A stretch of 64,000 nt of DNA, from the NCBI RefSeq assembly GCF_030272615.1, contig NC_081406.1, positions 260,637,386 to 260,701,385 on the forward strand, written 5' to 3'. The position numbers and the translations under genes are program-made. Shown here piece by piece: positions 23,843 through 34,712 of this stretch. The notes beneath the pieces are model-generated. The model worked only from the letters and a program-made list of their open reading frames with translations. It did not search any database and was not told where the DNA came from. The stretch is from Cryptomeria japonica. Its lineage: Eukaryota; Streptophyta; Pinopsida; Cupressales; Cupressaceae. Positions within the stretch are counted from its first letter, which is position 1. Every line of letters starts with the position of its first letter.

Positions 23843-24740
23843 GACACCCTTGGCTCAATTCCATGAAAGATATATACATTTTACTATTCATAAAATCTTG
23901 GCGTTCTCTCACAATGGGTGAGTCACAATGATCAATCATAGTTTTCTTCAACTCTTAGCCAATCATGGAAACATCACCCTTGAATTATTTTGGCCTCAAA
24001 AACCTTAACTTTTTAAACCTCATCAAGATATCTTTTTTCTTTCCTATCAAAATTGTAAAACCAATAGGATATCAGCCTTTAGTAAACCTTTGAGGTCCAC
24101 TTCAACTACTCTTCCTAATGATTCTTTATCTATGGATATGGAAATAAGTGTTCTTGTCTCACATCCTAGACCTAGACTTCTTCGCAATCCTTTTATTCCT
24201 CCTATATATGTTGCGATTCCACTTCCCTAATTTTATAAAGGACAAAGAGAGTAACTCCCAACATCTTGTATCTCTCAACCTAGTGTAGTTTCTTCTATTC
24301 CTTTTTCAATTCATAGTATAAAGGAAGGAAAGAAACCAATGTTGAGTGATCCCTAACCTTCTTCCATATGAGCTTCAAGTTGTAATAAAAAAATCATGTA
24401 GTGAAAGAGAACATCGATGAAGATGTCATGTCGAGTCTCATGATCTTGCTTCTCAAAATATTCTTGTTGTCATGAAGGATTGCACTCGCGATGCTAAACT
24501 TAAAGCTCAACAATCCTGTGAAACATGGAAACACCTTCGAGCCTGTGGGTTGCTCAAAGTGAAGGTGAATCTCTAGATTATAGGTCAGCTTCTTGTATTA
24601 TGAATCTCCTACAAACTAATTTTTGTTGAGAAAAAGGTTAGAAGGAATACTGAAATTAAACCTATCCTATGAGGTGATGTACCAAACATTATTTCTGAGA
24701 CCTGCAACCTGCTTAACTCACAAAATCCTTCATCTAGTAG
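23843..24740 (+). pseudogene. Gypsy polyprotein relic, continuation after the insertion
   Basis: The reading frame interrupted at 7992 resumes here with HPWLNSMKDIY, the text that normally follows VKLG in plant gypsy protease regions. Decayed linker text follows. Near 24470 comes KDCTRDAKLK, with ETWKHLRACGLLKVKVNL in the same stretch, which fits the protease-to-RT spacer of such polyproteins. Numerous stops. Reverse transcriptase itself is not reached before the satellite starts. Confidence 0.55.
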
Positions 24741-24866
24741 AATTCAATCACCCACAACTCAACTAAACATGTGATGCATCAATATTTCATAGAAAGGATT
24801 GAATTTAGAGTTTTCCTGAAGGAAAACAATTTATTTTCACAACTACAAACTACTAAAATCAGCTAG

Positions 24867-27108
24867 CACCATATGGTGTTGTTAGGGGTCATATGGTGTC
24901 CTAAGGGATCATGGGACACCATATGACTCCTAAGGACAACATATAACCCCTTATGAAATCATATTGGGTCTTTATGGGTCCTATGGTGTCCTAAGGGGTC
25001 ATATTGTGTCCTACGACACCTTAGGACACCATATGACCCCTTACGACACCAAATTGTGTCGTCATGGGTCATATTGTATCCTAAGGGGTCATATTGTGTC
25101 ATATGACCCCTTTAAGACACCATATGACCCCTTAGGACACAATATGACCCTTTACGACTCTATATGGTGTCGTTGTGGGTAATATGACACCATATGGTGT
25201 TGTTAGGGGTCATATGGTGTCCTAAGGGGTCATGGGACACCATATGACCCCTAAGGACAACATATGATCCCTTATGACACCATATTGGGTTGTTATGGGT
25301 CCTATGGTGTCCTAAGGGGTCATATTGTGTCCTAAAACCCCTTAGGACACTATATGACCCCTTACAACACTAAATTGTGTCATTATGGGTCATATTGTGT
25401 CCTAAGGGGTCATATTGTGTCATATGACCCATTTAAGACACCATATGACCCCTTAGGACACAATATGACCCTTTATGACTCTATACGTTGTCGTTATGGG
25501 TCATATGACCCCTAAGGACAACATATGACCCCTTATGACACCATATTGGGTCGTTATGGGTCCTATGGTGTCCTAATGGGTCATATTGTTTCCTATGACA
25601 CCTTAGAACACCATATAACCCCTTAAGACACCAAATTGTGTCATTATGGGTCATATTGTGTCCTAAGGGGTCATATTATATCATATGACCCCTTTAAGAC
25701 ACCATATGACTCCTTAGGACACAATATGACCCTTTACAACTTTATGCGATGTTGTTATGGGTCATATGACCCCTTATGACACCATATGGTGTCGTTAGGG
25801 GTCATATGGTGTCTTAAGGGGTCATGGATCACCATATGACCCTAAGGATAACATATGACCCCTTATGACACCATATTGGGTCGTTATGGGTCCTATGGTG
25901 TCCTAAGGGGTCATATTGTGTCCTACGACCTGTTAGGACACCATATAAGACACCAAATTGTGTTGTTATGGGTCATATTGTGTCCTAAGGTGTCATATTT
26001 TGTCATATGACCCCGTTAAGACACCATATGACCCCTTAAGACACAATATGACACTTTATGACTCTATACGATGTCGTTATGGGTCATATGACCCATTATG
26101 ACACCATATGGTGTCGATAGGGGTCATATGGTGTCCTAAGGGGTCATGGGACACCATATGACCCATTAGGGCACTATATTGGGTCGTTATGGGTCGTATG
26201 GTGCCCTAAGGGGTCATATTGTGTCCTACGACCCCTTAGGACACCATATGACCCCTTACGACTCCAAATTGTGTTGTTATGGGTCATATTGTGTCCTAAG
26301 GGGTCATATTGTGTCATATGACCCCTTTAAGACACCATATGACCCATTAGGACAAAATATGACCCTTTACGACTCTATATGGTTTCAGTATGGATCATAT
26401 GACCTCTTATGACACCATATGGTGTCGTTAGGGGTCATATGGTGTCCTAAGGGGTCATGGTAGACCATATGACCCCTTATGACACCATATTGGGTCATTA
26501 TGGGTCCTATGGTGTCCTAAGGGGTCATATTATGTCCTACCATCCCTTAGGACACCATATGACCCCTTACGACACCAAATTATGTCGTCATGGGTCATAT
26601 TATGTCCTAAGGGGTCATATTGTGTCATATGACCCCTTTAAGACACCATAACCCCTTAGGACACTATATGACCCTTTACAACTCTATATGGTGTCGTTAT
26701 GGGTCATATGATCCCTTATGACACCATATGGTTTCGTTAGGGGTTATATGGTATCCTATGACCCCTTAGGACACCATATGACCCATTACAACACCAAATT
26801 TTATCGTCATGCGTCATATTGTGTCCTAAGGGGTCATATTATGTCATATGACCCCTTCAAGACACCATATGAGCCCTTAGGACATAATATGACCCTTTGC
26901 GACTCTATACGGTGTCATTATGGGTCATATGATCCCTAATGAAACCATATGGTGTTGTTAGGGGTCATATGGTGTCCTAAGGGGTAATGGGACACCATAT
27001 GAACCCTAAGGACAATATATGACCCCTTATGACACCATATTGGATCGTTATGGGTCCTATGGTGTCCTAAGGGGTCATATTGTGTCCTACAACCCCTTAG
27101 GACACCAT
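24867..27108. repeat. Palindromic satellite with units in both orientations
   Basis: About 2.2 kb built from GGTCATATGGTGTCCTAAGG and its reverse complement, alternating with variants (cctacgacaccttagg, ccaaattgtgtcgt). Larger units of about 300-325 bp, marked by CCATATGGTGT(C/T)GTTAGGGG, start near 24871, 25191, 25777, 26102, 26416, 26721 and 26945; the unit at 25191-25777 is double length, with a partial unit near 25490. Open frames inside it are by-products of the repeat. Confidence 0.85.
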
Positions 27109-27292
27109 AATCTCTCTCTCTCTCTCTCTCCCCCCTCTCCCCTAATCCCTCTCTCTCTCCATTTCCCCTAATCTCTCTCTCTCCCTCTCCCCTAATCTCT
27201 CTCCCCCTGCCCCCTTCCCCCTCTCTCCTCTAGTCTCTCTCTCTCTCCCCTCTCCCCTAATCTTTCTCTTTCTCCCCCCCCCTCCCCCCCCC

Positions 27293-27324
<32 letters not shown>

Positions 27325-27400
27325 CCCCTTTTCTCCTAATCTCCCTCTCCCTCTCCCCTAATCTCTCTCTCTCCCTCTCCCCTAATCTCTCTCTCTCTAA
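27109..27400. repeat. Long polypyrimidine (CT/C-rich) tract
   Basis: Almost 300 bp of CT and C runs with an inner repeat of the form CCCCTAATCTCTCTCTC and a short (TA)n at 27311-27324. It directly abuts the palindromic satellite. Confidence 0.85.
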
Positions 27401-27411
27401 AATATTAGTGA

Positions 27412-27600
27412 AATCGGATATCCGATTTCTACCACTATCATTAATGTGGCAACAGTAAAAAAAGGCGGCAATTGGAATAATTTTTGGGACAATAAATTTA
27501 TACATTAAAATCGGATATCCAATCAAATCCAATATCCGATATAATCAGATATCTGATCAAATCCAATATCTGATATAATCAGATATCCATTTTTTGTCAA
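27412..27600. repeat. Cluster of GATATC palindromes
   Basis: AATCGGATATCCGATT at 27414-27430 and repeated variants (cggatatcc, cagatatctgat, ccaatatccgat) to 27590, about six to seven copies. Similar words (tcggatattaga, tcggatatcaga) occur near 43868 and 43953, upstream of another decayed gene. Confidence 0.6.
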
Positions 27601-27773
27601 TAAAAAAGAGCCTTGTGCACCATTTTGTGGATTCCAACGACCCACTTTCTTCACATTCTGTTTGTCAACAACCATGGGTTTTCAGACAAATTGAGACAAA
27701 GTTATGCTTTTGAGAGATTCTTAAAGTCAAATATTACATTGTCAATCATTTAGGAGCATCTTTGTGGAGATAA

Positions 27774-28470
27774 TTGGGGTGTAGTAGTCGTCGGAAGTCT
27801 AAACGCAAAAGAAAACTTTCAAGTGACCAAATTGAAGTGTATAGAGAAAGAGATAGAAAAGGTCATAGGAGGAGAAGACAAGGTATGTTAAATATTGCTA
27901 ATGTTACTTCAAGTGAAAAGGAAATTGAATTGGAAAATGTTGAACAAGTTATTGAAAATGAAAATGTAGATTTTGAAAGTGAAAATGTTGAACATGTTGA
28001 AAATGTTGAAAGTGATAATGAAAATGCTCAACATGACGTGAGAATGGAAAGTGAAAATTTGGGAGTTGACAATGAAGGTGTCCATAATTTTGGTGTAAAT
28101 ATAAACTTTCTTGACATTGGAGATGAAGATGTAGAAAATTTTGACATAGGAGGTGAACATATGGAAAATTTTGATATTGGAGGTGAAAATATGAAAAACT
28201 TTGACATTGAAGGTGGACTTGCTAACCAAGTGAACAATATGTAACATCTAATTACTTCAGAAATGAAGACCCTCTCATGGATGAAAGAAAAATTCCAAAT
28301 CCAAGACCTTCAAGAACCCCAAAATGGTTACTTGAAATTGATGAGAACATTATTGTGAATCTTGAAGGCAAGAGGTCAACAAGAACTGTTTGATTGTGGG
28401 CTACACAACTTTTTGACACAAATTTTAGTAATAAGACATTGACCAAGCAATGCCAACTTTTTGTTCAATT
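27774..28470 (+). pseudogene. Small decayed ORF with basic head and repeated acidic tail
   Basis: The frame opens at 27774 after TAA without an ATG; the first ATG is at 27885. The head is basic (KSKRKRKLSS, then RERDRKGHRRRRQ). Next comes an acidic, repetitive part (ENVE and ENFDIGGE units) to a stop at 28244. A one-base shift gives a coherent continuation (RNEDPLMDERK, then TPKWLLEIDENIIVNLEGK and, after a TGA, LWATQLFDTNF) up to a possible donor GTAGGTA near 28470. I do not recognise it. It could be the start of a transposon gene or a captured host exon. Confidence 0.4.
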
Positions 28471-28799
28471 GTAGGTATTGTTGTATGTAAGATTTTCTCT
28501 TACGACATGAGGATGTCTAATGCAGATGAAGTGGGATGTTGTATTTGTATATGTATGTGAATTGATTTAACTTTTTTATGATGATATACGATGTCCATGA
28601 GCAAACTGGTTTAGTTATATTGATGATATACAATGTATCTGCACATGAGTACATTGGTGTAGTCTTATTGATAATGATGAAAAATCATGTTTGCATATTC
28701 GTTCATGGATGTCACATGCAAGTGTAATGGTAATTATGTGTATACAATACATGGAAATATTGATGATCATTATGTGTCTACAGTGTAATGCTTGTTTAT

Positions 28800-31700
28800 C
28801 TAGATTTTTTCATTGAATGAGATTGACAGATTTTTCGCCAACTAAAAAAATGTTGTCCTAATAAAACCGTAGGGAAAATTGAAAAATTGAGATAGGCTTT
28901 TGTAGGGACCCCTCTCATGGCCCCGTAGGTTCAAACAGATCGTTTGCAGGTGCCATGGATTCTAAGTTAGGGCCCATCAAAGTTTGACATTTTTTAGCAC
29001 TTAGGGTGCTCAAGGGATGGCATCGGTAGGGTATGAACCCAAGCGTTCGACCGAGTGGGGGTAGGAGCATGCATAGGGTAATGATTCCTAACTAGACATG
29101 TCAAAACTGACGGTTTGTTATCACAACAAGAAGAATGATAAATTGGCCATGTGACAACATTTGATTAAATGAGACTGACGATTTTTTCGCCAACTGAAAA
29201 AATGCTGCCCTAATAAAACCGTAGAAAAACTTGAAAAAGAAAGATAGGATTTTGTAGGGACCCCTCTCGTGGCCCGGTAGGTTCAAATGGATTGTTCATA
29301 GGTGCCATGGATTCTAAGTTAGGGCTCGTCAAAGTTTGAAAATTTTTAGCACTTAGGGTGCTCAAGGGACAACATCGGTAGGGTATGACCCCGAGCGTTC
29401 GACCGAGTGGGGGGGAGGGGAAATAGGATCATGCATAGGGTAATAGTGCCTAAATGGACATGTCAAAACTGATGGTTCGTTATCACGACAAGAAGAACGA
29501 GAAATTGGCCACGTGACATTCGATTGAATGAGACTGACGATTTTTTCGCCAACTGAAAAAATGATGCCCTAATAAAACCATAGGGAAAATTGAAAACCCA
29601 AGATAGGGTTTTGTAGGGACCCCTCTCATGGCCCCGTAGGTTCAAAAATAGATCATTTTTAGGTACCATGGATTCCAAGTTAGGGCCCGTCAAAGTTTGA
29701 CATTTTTTAGCACTTAGGGTGCTCAAGGGATGACACTAGTAGGGTATGATCTCGAGCGTTCGACCGAGGGGGGGGGGGAAATAGGAGAATGCATAGGGTA
29801 ATAATGCCTAAATGGACATTTCAAAACTGATGGTTCGTTATCACGACATGAAGAATGAGAAATTGGCCATGCGACAACATTCGATTGAATGAGACTGACA
29901 ATTTTTTTCCCAACTGAAAAAATGTTGCCCTAATAAAACCGTAGGGAAACTTGAAAAAACAAGATAGGATTTTGTAGGGACCCCTCTCATGACCTCGTAG
30001 GTTCAAACGGATTGTTTGCAGGTGCCATGGATTATGAGTTAGGGCCCATCAAAGTTTGACAATTTTTAGCACTTAGGGTGCTCAAGGGACGATGCCGGTA
30101 GGTATGACCCCGAGCGTTCGACTGAGTGGAGGGGGAAAAATAGGAGAATGAATAGGGTAATAATGCCTAACTGGACATGTCATAACTGACAGTTCATTAT
30201 CACGACAAGCAGAATGAGAAATTGGCCACACGACAACATTCGATTGAATGAGACTGACGATTTTTTCGCCAACTGAAAAAATGCTGCCCTAATAAAACCG
30301 TAGAAAAACTTGAAAAAGAAAGATAGGATTTTGTAGGGACCCCTCTCGTGGCCCGGTAGGTTCAAATGGATTGTTCGTAGGTGCCATGGATTCTAAGTTA
30401 GGGCTCGTCAAAGTTTGAAAATTTTTAGCACTTAGGGTGCTCAAGGGACAACATCGGTAGGGTATGACCCCGAGCGTTCGACCGAGTGGGGGGGAGGGGA
30501 AATAGGATCATGCATAGGGTAATAGTGCCTAAATGGACATGTCAAAACTGATGGTTCGTTATCACGACAAGAAGAACGAGAAATTGGCCACGTGACATTC
30601 GATTGAATGAGACTGACGATTTTTTCGCCAACTAAAAAAATGATGCCCTAATAAAACCATAGGGAAAATTGAAAACCCAAGATAGGGTTTTGTAGGGACC
30701 CCTCTCATGGCCCCGTAGGTTCAAAAATAGATCATTTTTAGGTACCATGGATTCCAAGTTAGGGCCCGTCAAAGTTTGACATTTTTTAGCACTTAGGGTG
30801 CTCAAGGGACGACACTAGTAGGGTATGATCTCGAGCGTTCGACCGAGGGGGGGGGGGGAAATAGGAGAATGCATAGGGTAATAATGCCTAAATGGACATT
30901 TCAAAACCGATGGTTCATTATCACGACAAGAAGAATGAGAAATTGGCCATGCGACAACATTCAATTGAATGAGACTGACAATTTTTTTCCCAACTGAAAA
31001 AATGTTGCCCTAATAAAACCGTAGGGAAACTTGAAAAAACAAGATAGGATTTTGTAGGGACCCCTCTCATGAGCTCGTAGGTTCAAATGGATTGTTTGCA
31101 GGTGCCACGGATTATGAGTTAGGGCCCATCAAAGTTTGACAATTTTTAGCACTTAGGGTGCTCAAGGGACGATGCCGGTAGGTATGACCCCGAGTGTTCG
31201 ACCGAGTGGAGGGGGAAAAATAGGAGAATGAATAGGGTAATAATGCCTAACTGGACATGTCATAACTGACAGTTCGTTATCACGACAAGCAGAATGAGAA
31301 ATTGGCCACACGACAACATTCGATTGAATGAGACTGACAATTTTTTCGCCAACTGAAAAAATGCTGCCCTAATAAAACCATAGAAAAACTTGAAAAAGAA
31401 AGATAGGATTTTGTAGGGACCCCTCTCGTGGCCCGGTAGGTTCAAATGGATTGTTCATAGGTGCCATGGATTCTAAGTTAGGGCTCATCAAAGTTTGAAA
31501 AATTTTAGCACTTAGGGTGCTCAAGGGACAACATCGGTAGGGTATGACCCCGAGCGTTCGACCGAGTGGGGGGGAGGGGAAATAGGATCATGCATAGTTT
31601 AATAGTGCCTAAATGGACATGTCAAAACTGATGGTTCGTTATCACGACAAGAAGAACGAGAAATTGGCCACGTGACATTCGATTGAATGAGACTGACGAT

Positions 31701-33479
31701 TTTTTCGCCAACTGAAAAAATGATGCCCTAATAAAACCATAGGGAAAATTGAAAACCCAAGATAGGGTTTTGTAGGGACCCCTCTCATGGCCCCGTAGGT
31801 TCAAAAATAGATCATTTTTAGGTACCATGGATTCCAAGTTAGGGCCCGTCAAAGTTTGACATTTTTTAGCACTTAGGGTGCTCAAGGGACGACACTAGTA
31901 GGGTATGATCTCGAGCGTTCGACCGAGGGGGGGGGGGGAAATAGGAGAATGCATAGGGTAATAATGCCTAAATGGACATTTCAAAACTGATGGTTCGTTA
32001 TCACGACAAGAAGAATGAGAAATTGTCCATGCGACAACATTCGATTGAATGAGACTGACAATTTTTTTCCCAACTGAAAAAATGTTGCCATAATAAAACC
32101 GTAGGGAAACTTGAAAAAACAAGATAGGATTTTGTAGGGACCCCTCTCATGACCTCGTAGGTTCAAACGGATTGTTTGCAGGTGCCATGGATTATGAGTT
32201 AGGGCCCATCAAAGTTTGACAATTTTTAGCACTTAGGGTGCTCAAGGGACGATGCCGGTAGGTATGACCCCGAGCGTTCGACCGAGTGGAGGGGGAAAAA
32301 TAGGAGAATGAATAGGGTAATAATGCCTAACTAGACATGTCATAACTGACAGTTCGTTATCACGATAAGCAGAATGAGAAATTGGCCACACGACAACATT
32401 CGATTGAATGAGACTGACGATTTTTTCGCCAACTGAAAAAATGCTGCCCTAATAAAACCGTAGAAAAACTTGAAAAAGAAAGATAGGATTTTGTAGGGAC
32501 CCCTCTCGTGGCCCGGTAGGTTCAAATGGATTGTTCGTAGGTGCCATGGATTCTAAGTTAGGGTTCGTCAAAGTTTGAAAATTTTTAGCACTTAGGGTGC
32601 TCAAGGGACGACGTCGGTAGGGTATGACCCCGAGCGTTCGACCGAGTGGGGAGGGAAAAATAGGAGCATGCATAGGGTAATAATGCCTAAGTAGACATAT
32701 TGGAACCGACGGATCGTTATCACGATGAGCAGAATGAGAAATTGGCCATGCGACAACATTCGATTGAATGAGACTAACGATTTTTTCGCCAACTGAAAAA
32801 ATGTTTCCCTAATAAAACTGTAAGGGAAATTGAAAAACTGAGATAGGATTTTGTAGGGACCCCTCTCATGGCCTCATAGGTTCAAATAGATCATTTGCAG
32901 GTGTCATGAATTCCGAGTTAGGGCCCATCAAAGTTTGACAATTTTTAGCACTTAAGTTGCTCAAGGGACGACGCTAGTAGGGTATGACCCCGAGCATTTG
33001 ACAAAGTGGGGGGGGGGGGGAATAGTAGCATGCATAGGTTAATAATTCCTAACTGGACATGTAAAAATAGATGGTTCGTTATCACAACGAGCAGAACGAG
33101 AAATTGGCAACGCGACAATATTTGATTGAATGAGACTGACGATTTTTTCGCCAACTGAAAAAATGCTGCCCTAATAAAACCGTAGGGAAACTTGAAAAAC
33201 CAAGATAGGATTTTTTAGGGACCCTTGTCATGGCCCTGTAGGTTCAAACAGATCATTCGTAGGTTCCATGAATTCCGAGTTAGGGCCCGTCAAAGTTTGA
33301 CAATTTTTAGCACTCAGGGTGCTCAAGGGATGACGTCGATAGGGTATCACCCCAAGCATTCGTCCGAGTGGGGCGGTGGGGGGAATAGGAGAATGCATAG
33401 GGTAATAATGCCTAACTGGACATGTCAGAAGTGATGGTTCATTATCACGACGAGCAGAACAAGAAATTGGCCACATGAC
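28800..33479. repeat. 360-bp satellite with 1080-bp higher-order units
   Basis: The monomer (about 360 bp) recurs with the anchor GATTGAATGAGACTGACGA at about 28811, 29162, 29521, 29881, 30241, 30601, 30961, 31321, 31680, 32041, 32401, 32760 and 33122. Three monomer types A-B-C form a 1080-bp unit repeated three times (29101-30179, 30180-31259, 31260-32339) followed by another A (32340 on). Equivalent monomers 1080 bp apart are nearly identical; neighbours are clearly diverged. Each monomer ends with CGACCGAGTGG and a G run of variable length. The array continues after the inserted element at 41038. Confidence 0.9.
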
Positions 33480-33551
33480 TGTTGGAATAATGATATATTT
33501 GTCATTAGTGAATAACACTTAGTGAAAACACTTATTCGATTTTGAATTCTT

Positions 33552-33879
33552 ACCGAGCTCATCACTCAGTCCACAGCCTATATCGAGCATTCGGTAAAGC
33601 TCACCGATTAAACAGTTCAAACCGAGCAGTAAGACTATTACCGAGCATATGAGACAAACAGCAGTAACCAAGAAGTCAGTTCTTACCGAGTTACCAGTGG
33701 TTACCGAGTGACACTATATCTACCGAGTCACCACAGCTACCGAGTTCCAAGCTACACTTCGGGACTAGTATGGACCGAGCTTCTACTCTTACCGAGAGCA
33801 TGACGATGCCGAGTACTGTAGTGGACGCCGTGTATCAGAAGATCACCGAGCCAGCTTGAGGAACCGAGTATCTACCGAC
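33552..33879 (+). promoter_or_regulatory. Cluster of ACCGAG motifs in U3
   Basis: Exact ACCGAG starts at 33552, 33621, 33640, 33685, 33703, 33722, 33739, 33774, 33791, 33845 and 33863. Variants lie at 33582 (ATCGAG), 33603 (ACCGAT), 33667 (ACCAAG), 33808 (GCCGAG) and 33874 (ACCGAC). A given hexamer is expected about 0.1 times in this length. ACCGAC is the DRE/CRT core bound by DREB/CBF factors, and ACCGAGA (33791) is listed as a DRE-type element of maize rab17. Stress-responsive activity is therefore an inference. Confidence 0.7.
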
Positions 33880-33983
33880 TCAGTAATATTTTGTTCACCT
33901 ATGTAAGGCCGACTTAAGAATGAGTTTATGTTATTAATTTGTATGAGGCCGACTTTATGAAATGTAAATGTAATTATGGACGG

Positions 33984-33991
33984 TATATATA
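33984..33991 (+). promoter_or_regulatory. TATA box of the young LTR
   Basis: TATATATA, about 105 bp after the last motif of the ACCGAG cluster, so transcription probably starts near 34015. The LTR difference 33981 C/T lies just upstream of it. Confidence 0.6.
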
Positions 33992-34649
33992 TGTGATGTA
34001 TTATACCATCTGTAATCTGTAATGTGAAAAATGTAAGATGTATGAATATGCGAAATTAGAAAGAGCAGAGCAGAAACTGCATTAAGGCAGCAGATCAGAA
34101 CATTTTCGCAGAGTCAGTAAAGGAGCAGAATCGACATATCTATCTCAGAAGGAGATCAATACTCAAAAGATCTTATCAGCAATAAAGTTGTAAGTCAAGA
34201 TCTACTGTTTCATCCTAACAGTTGAATCAGTTTGTAAATCCTTTTACCGGGTAGACTTAACAGTCTTTTGTAAATCTCTTAACCGAGTGCATACTTCATT
34301 GTATGTTTGTAAATCCTCTAACAAGGTGGACCTAGCAGTCCAAATTTGCTTCTAACAGGGCAGATCATCAGAAGTGATCATTGTAAGCCTTAACCGGCCA
34401 ACTTTTACTGCAGTACCAAAGTTTTGTGGGTACCATCCCCACCCCAGTTTTACTTTCTATTTGGAAGGTTTCTGGGTCACCAAATCTTTGTGTTAAGTGT
34501 TGTGAATGATTATACTTTCATGCATACAGTAGATTAAATGAATGAATGGTTTAATATATGCAAGTGCAGAAATGAATTAAAAGTTTTAAGTGTTACTGAT
34601 TCACCCCTCCCCTCTCAGTAACTTGGTTAGTCCTGAATATTTTCAACAA

Positions 34650-34662
34650 TTGGTATCAGAGC
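34650..34662 (+). other. Primer-binding site (tRNA-iMet)
   Basis: TTGGTATCAGAGC starts two bases after the LTR end. TGGTATCAGAGC is complementary to the 3' end of plant initiator methionine tRNA and is the common primer site of plant LTR elements. Confidence 0.85.
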
Positions 34663-34712
34663 ATTGTGGTTCTCAGAGTAAAAGTTTGACAGCTTGAGAA
34701 AAGATCAAGACA

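Larger units (their letters stand above)
33480..34648 (+). repeat. 5' LTR of the young element
   Basis: 1169 bp, the same length as the 3' LTR. Differences, 5' against 3': 33583 T/C, 33593 G/A, 33670 A/G, 33981 C/T. U3 holds the ACCGAG cluster and a TATATATA box at 33984. A block CACCCCTCCCCTCTCAG near 34601 is shared in layout with the older solo LTR at 6248. Confidence 0.95.

Noticed and set aside
24964..26939. Frames reading SYGVLRGHIVSYDPL and similar
   Set aside because: By-products of the palindromic satellite; the same text appears on both strands.
24867..27108. CRISPR-like regular repeats
   Set aside because: Units are variable, contiguous and in both orientations, without unique spacers, in a plant nuclear context.
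29101..33434. Repeated 61-96-codon frames on the minus strand (RGHERGPYKIL-type text)
   Set aside because: They recur only because the 360-bp satellite does. They differ by frame and length between monomers and show no start context or domain.
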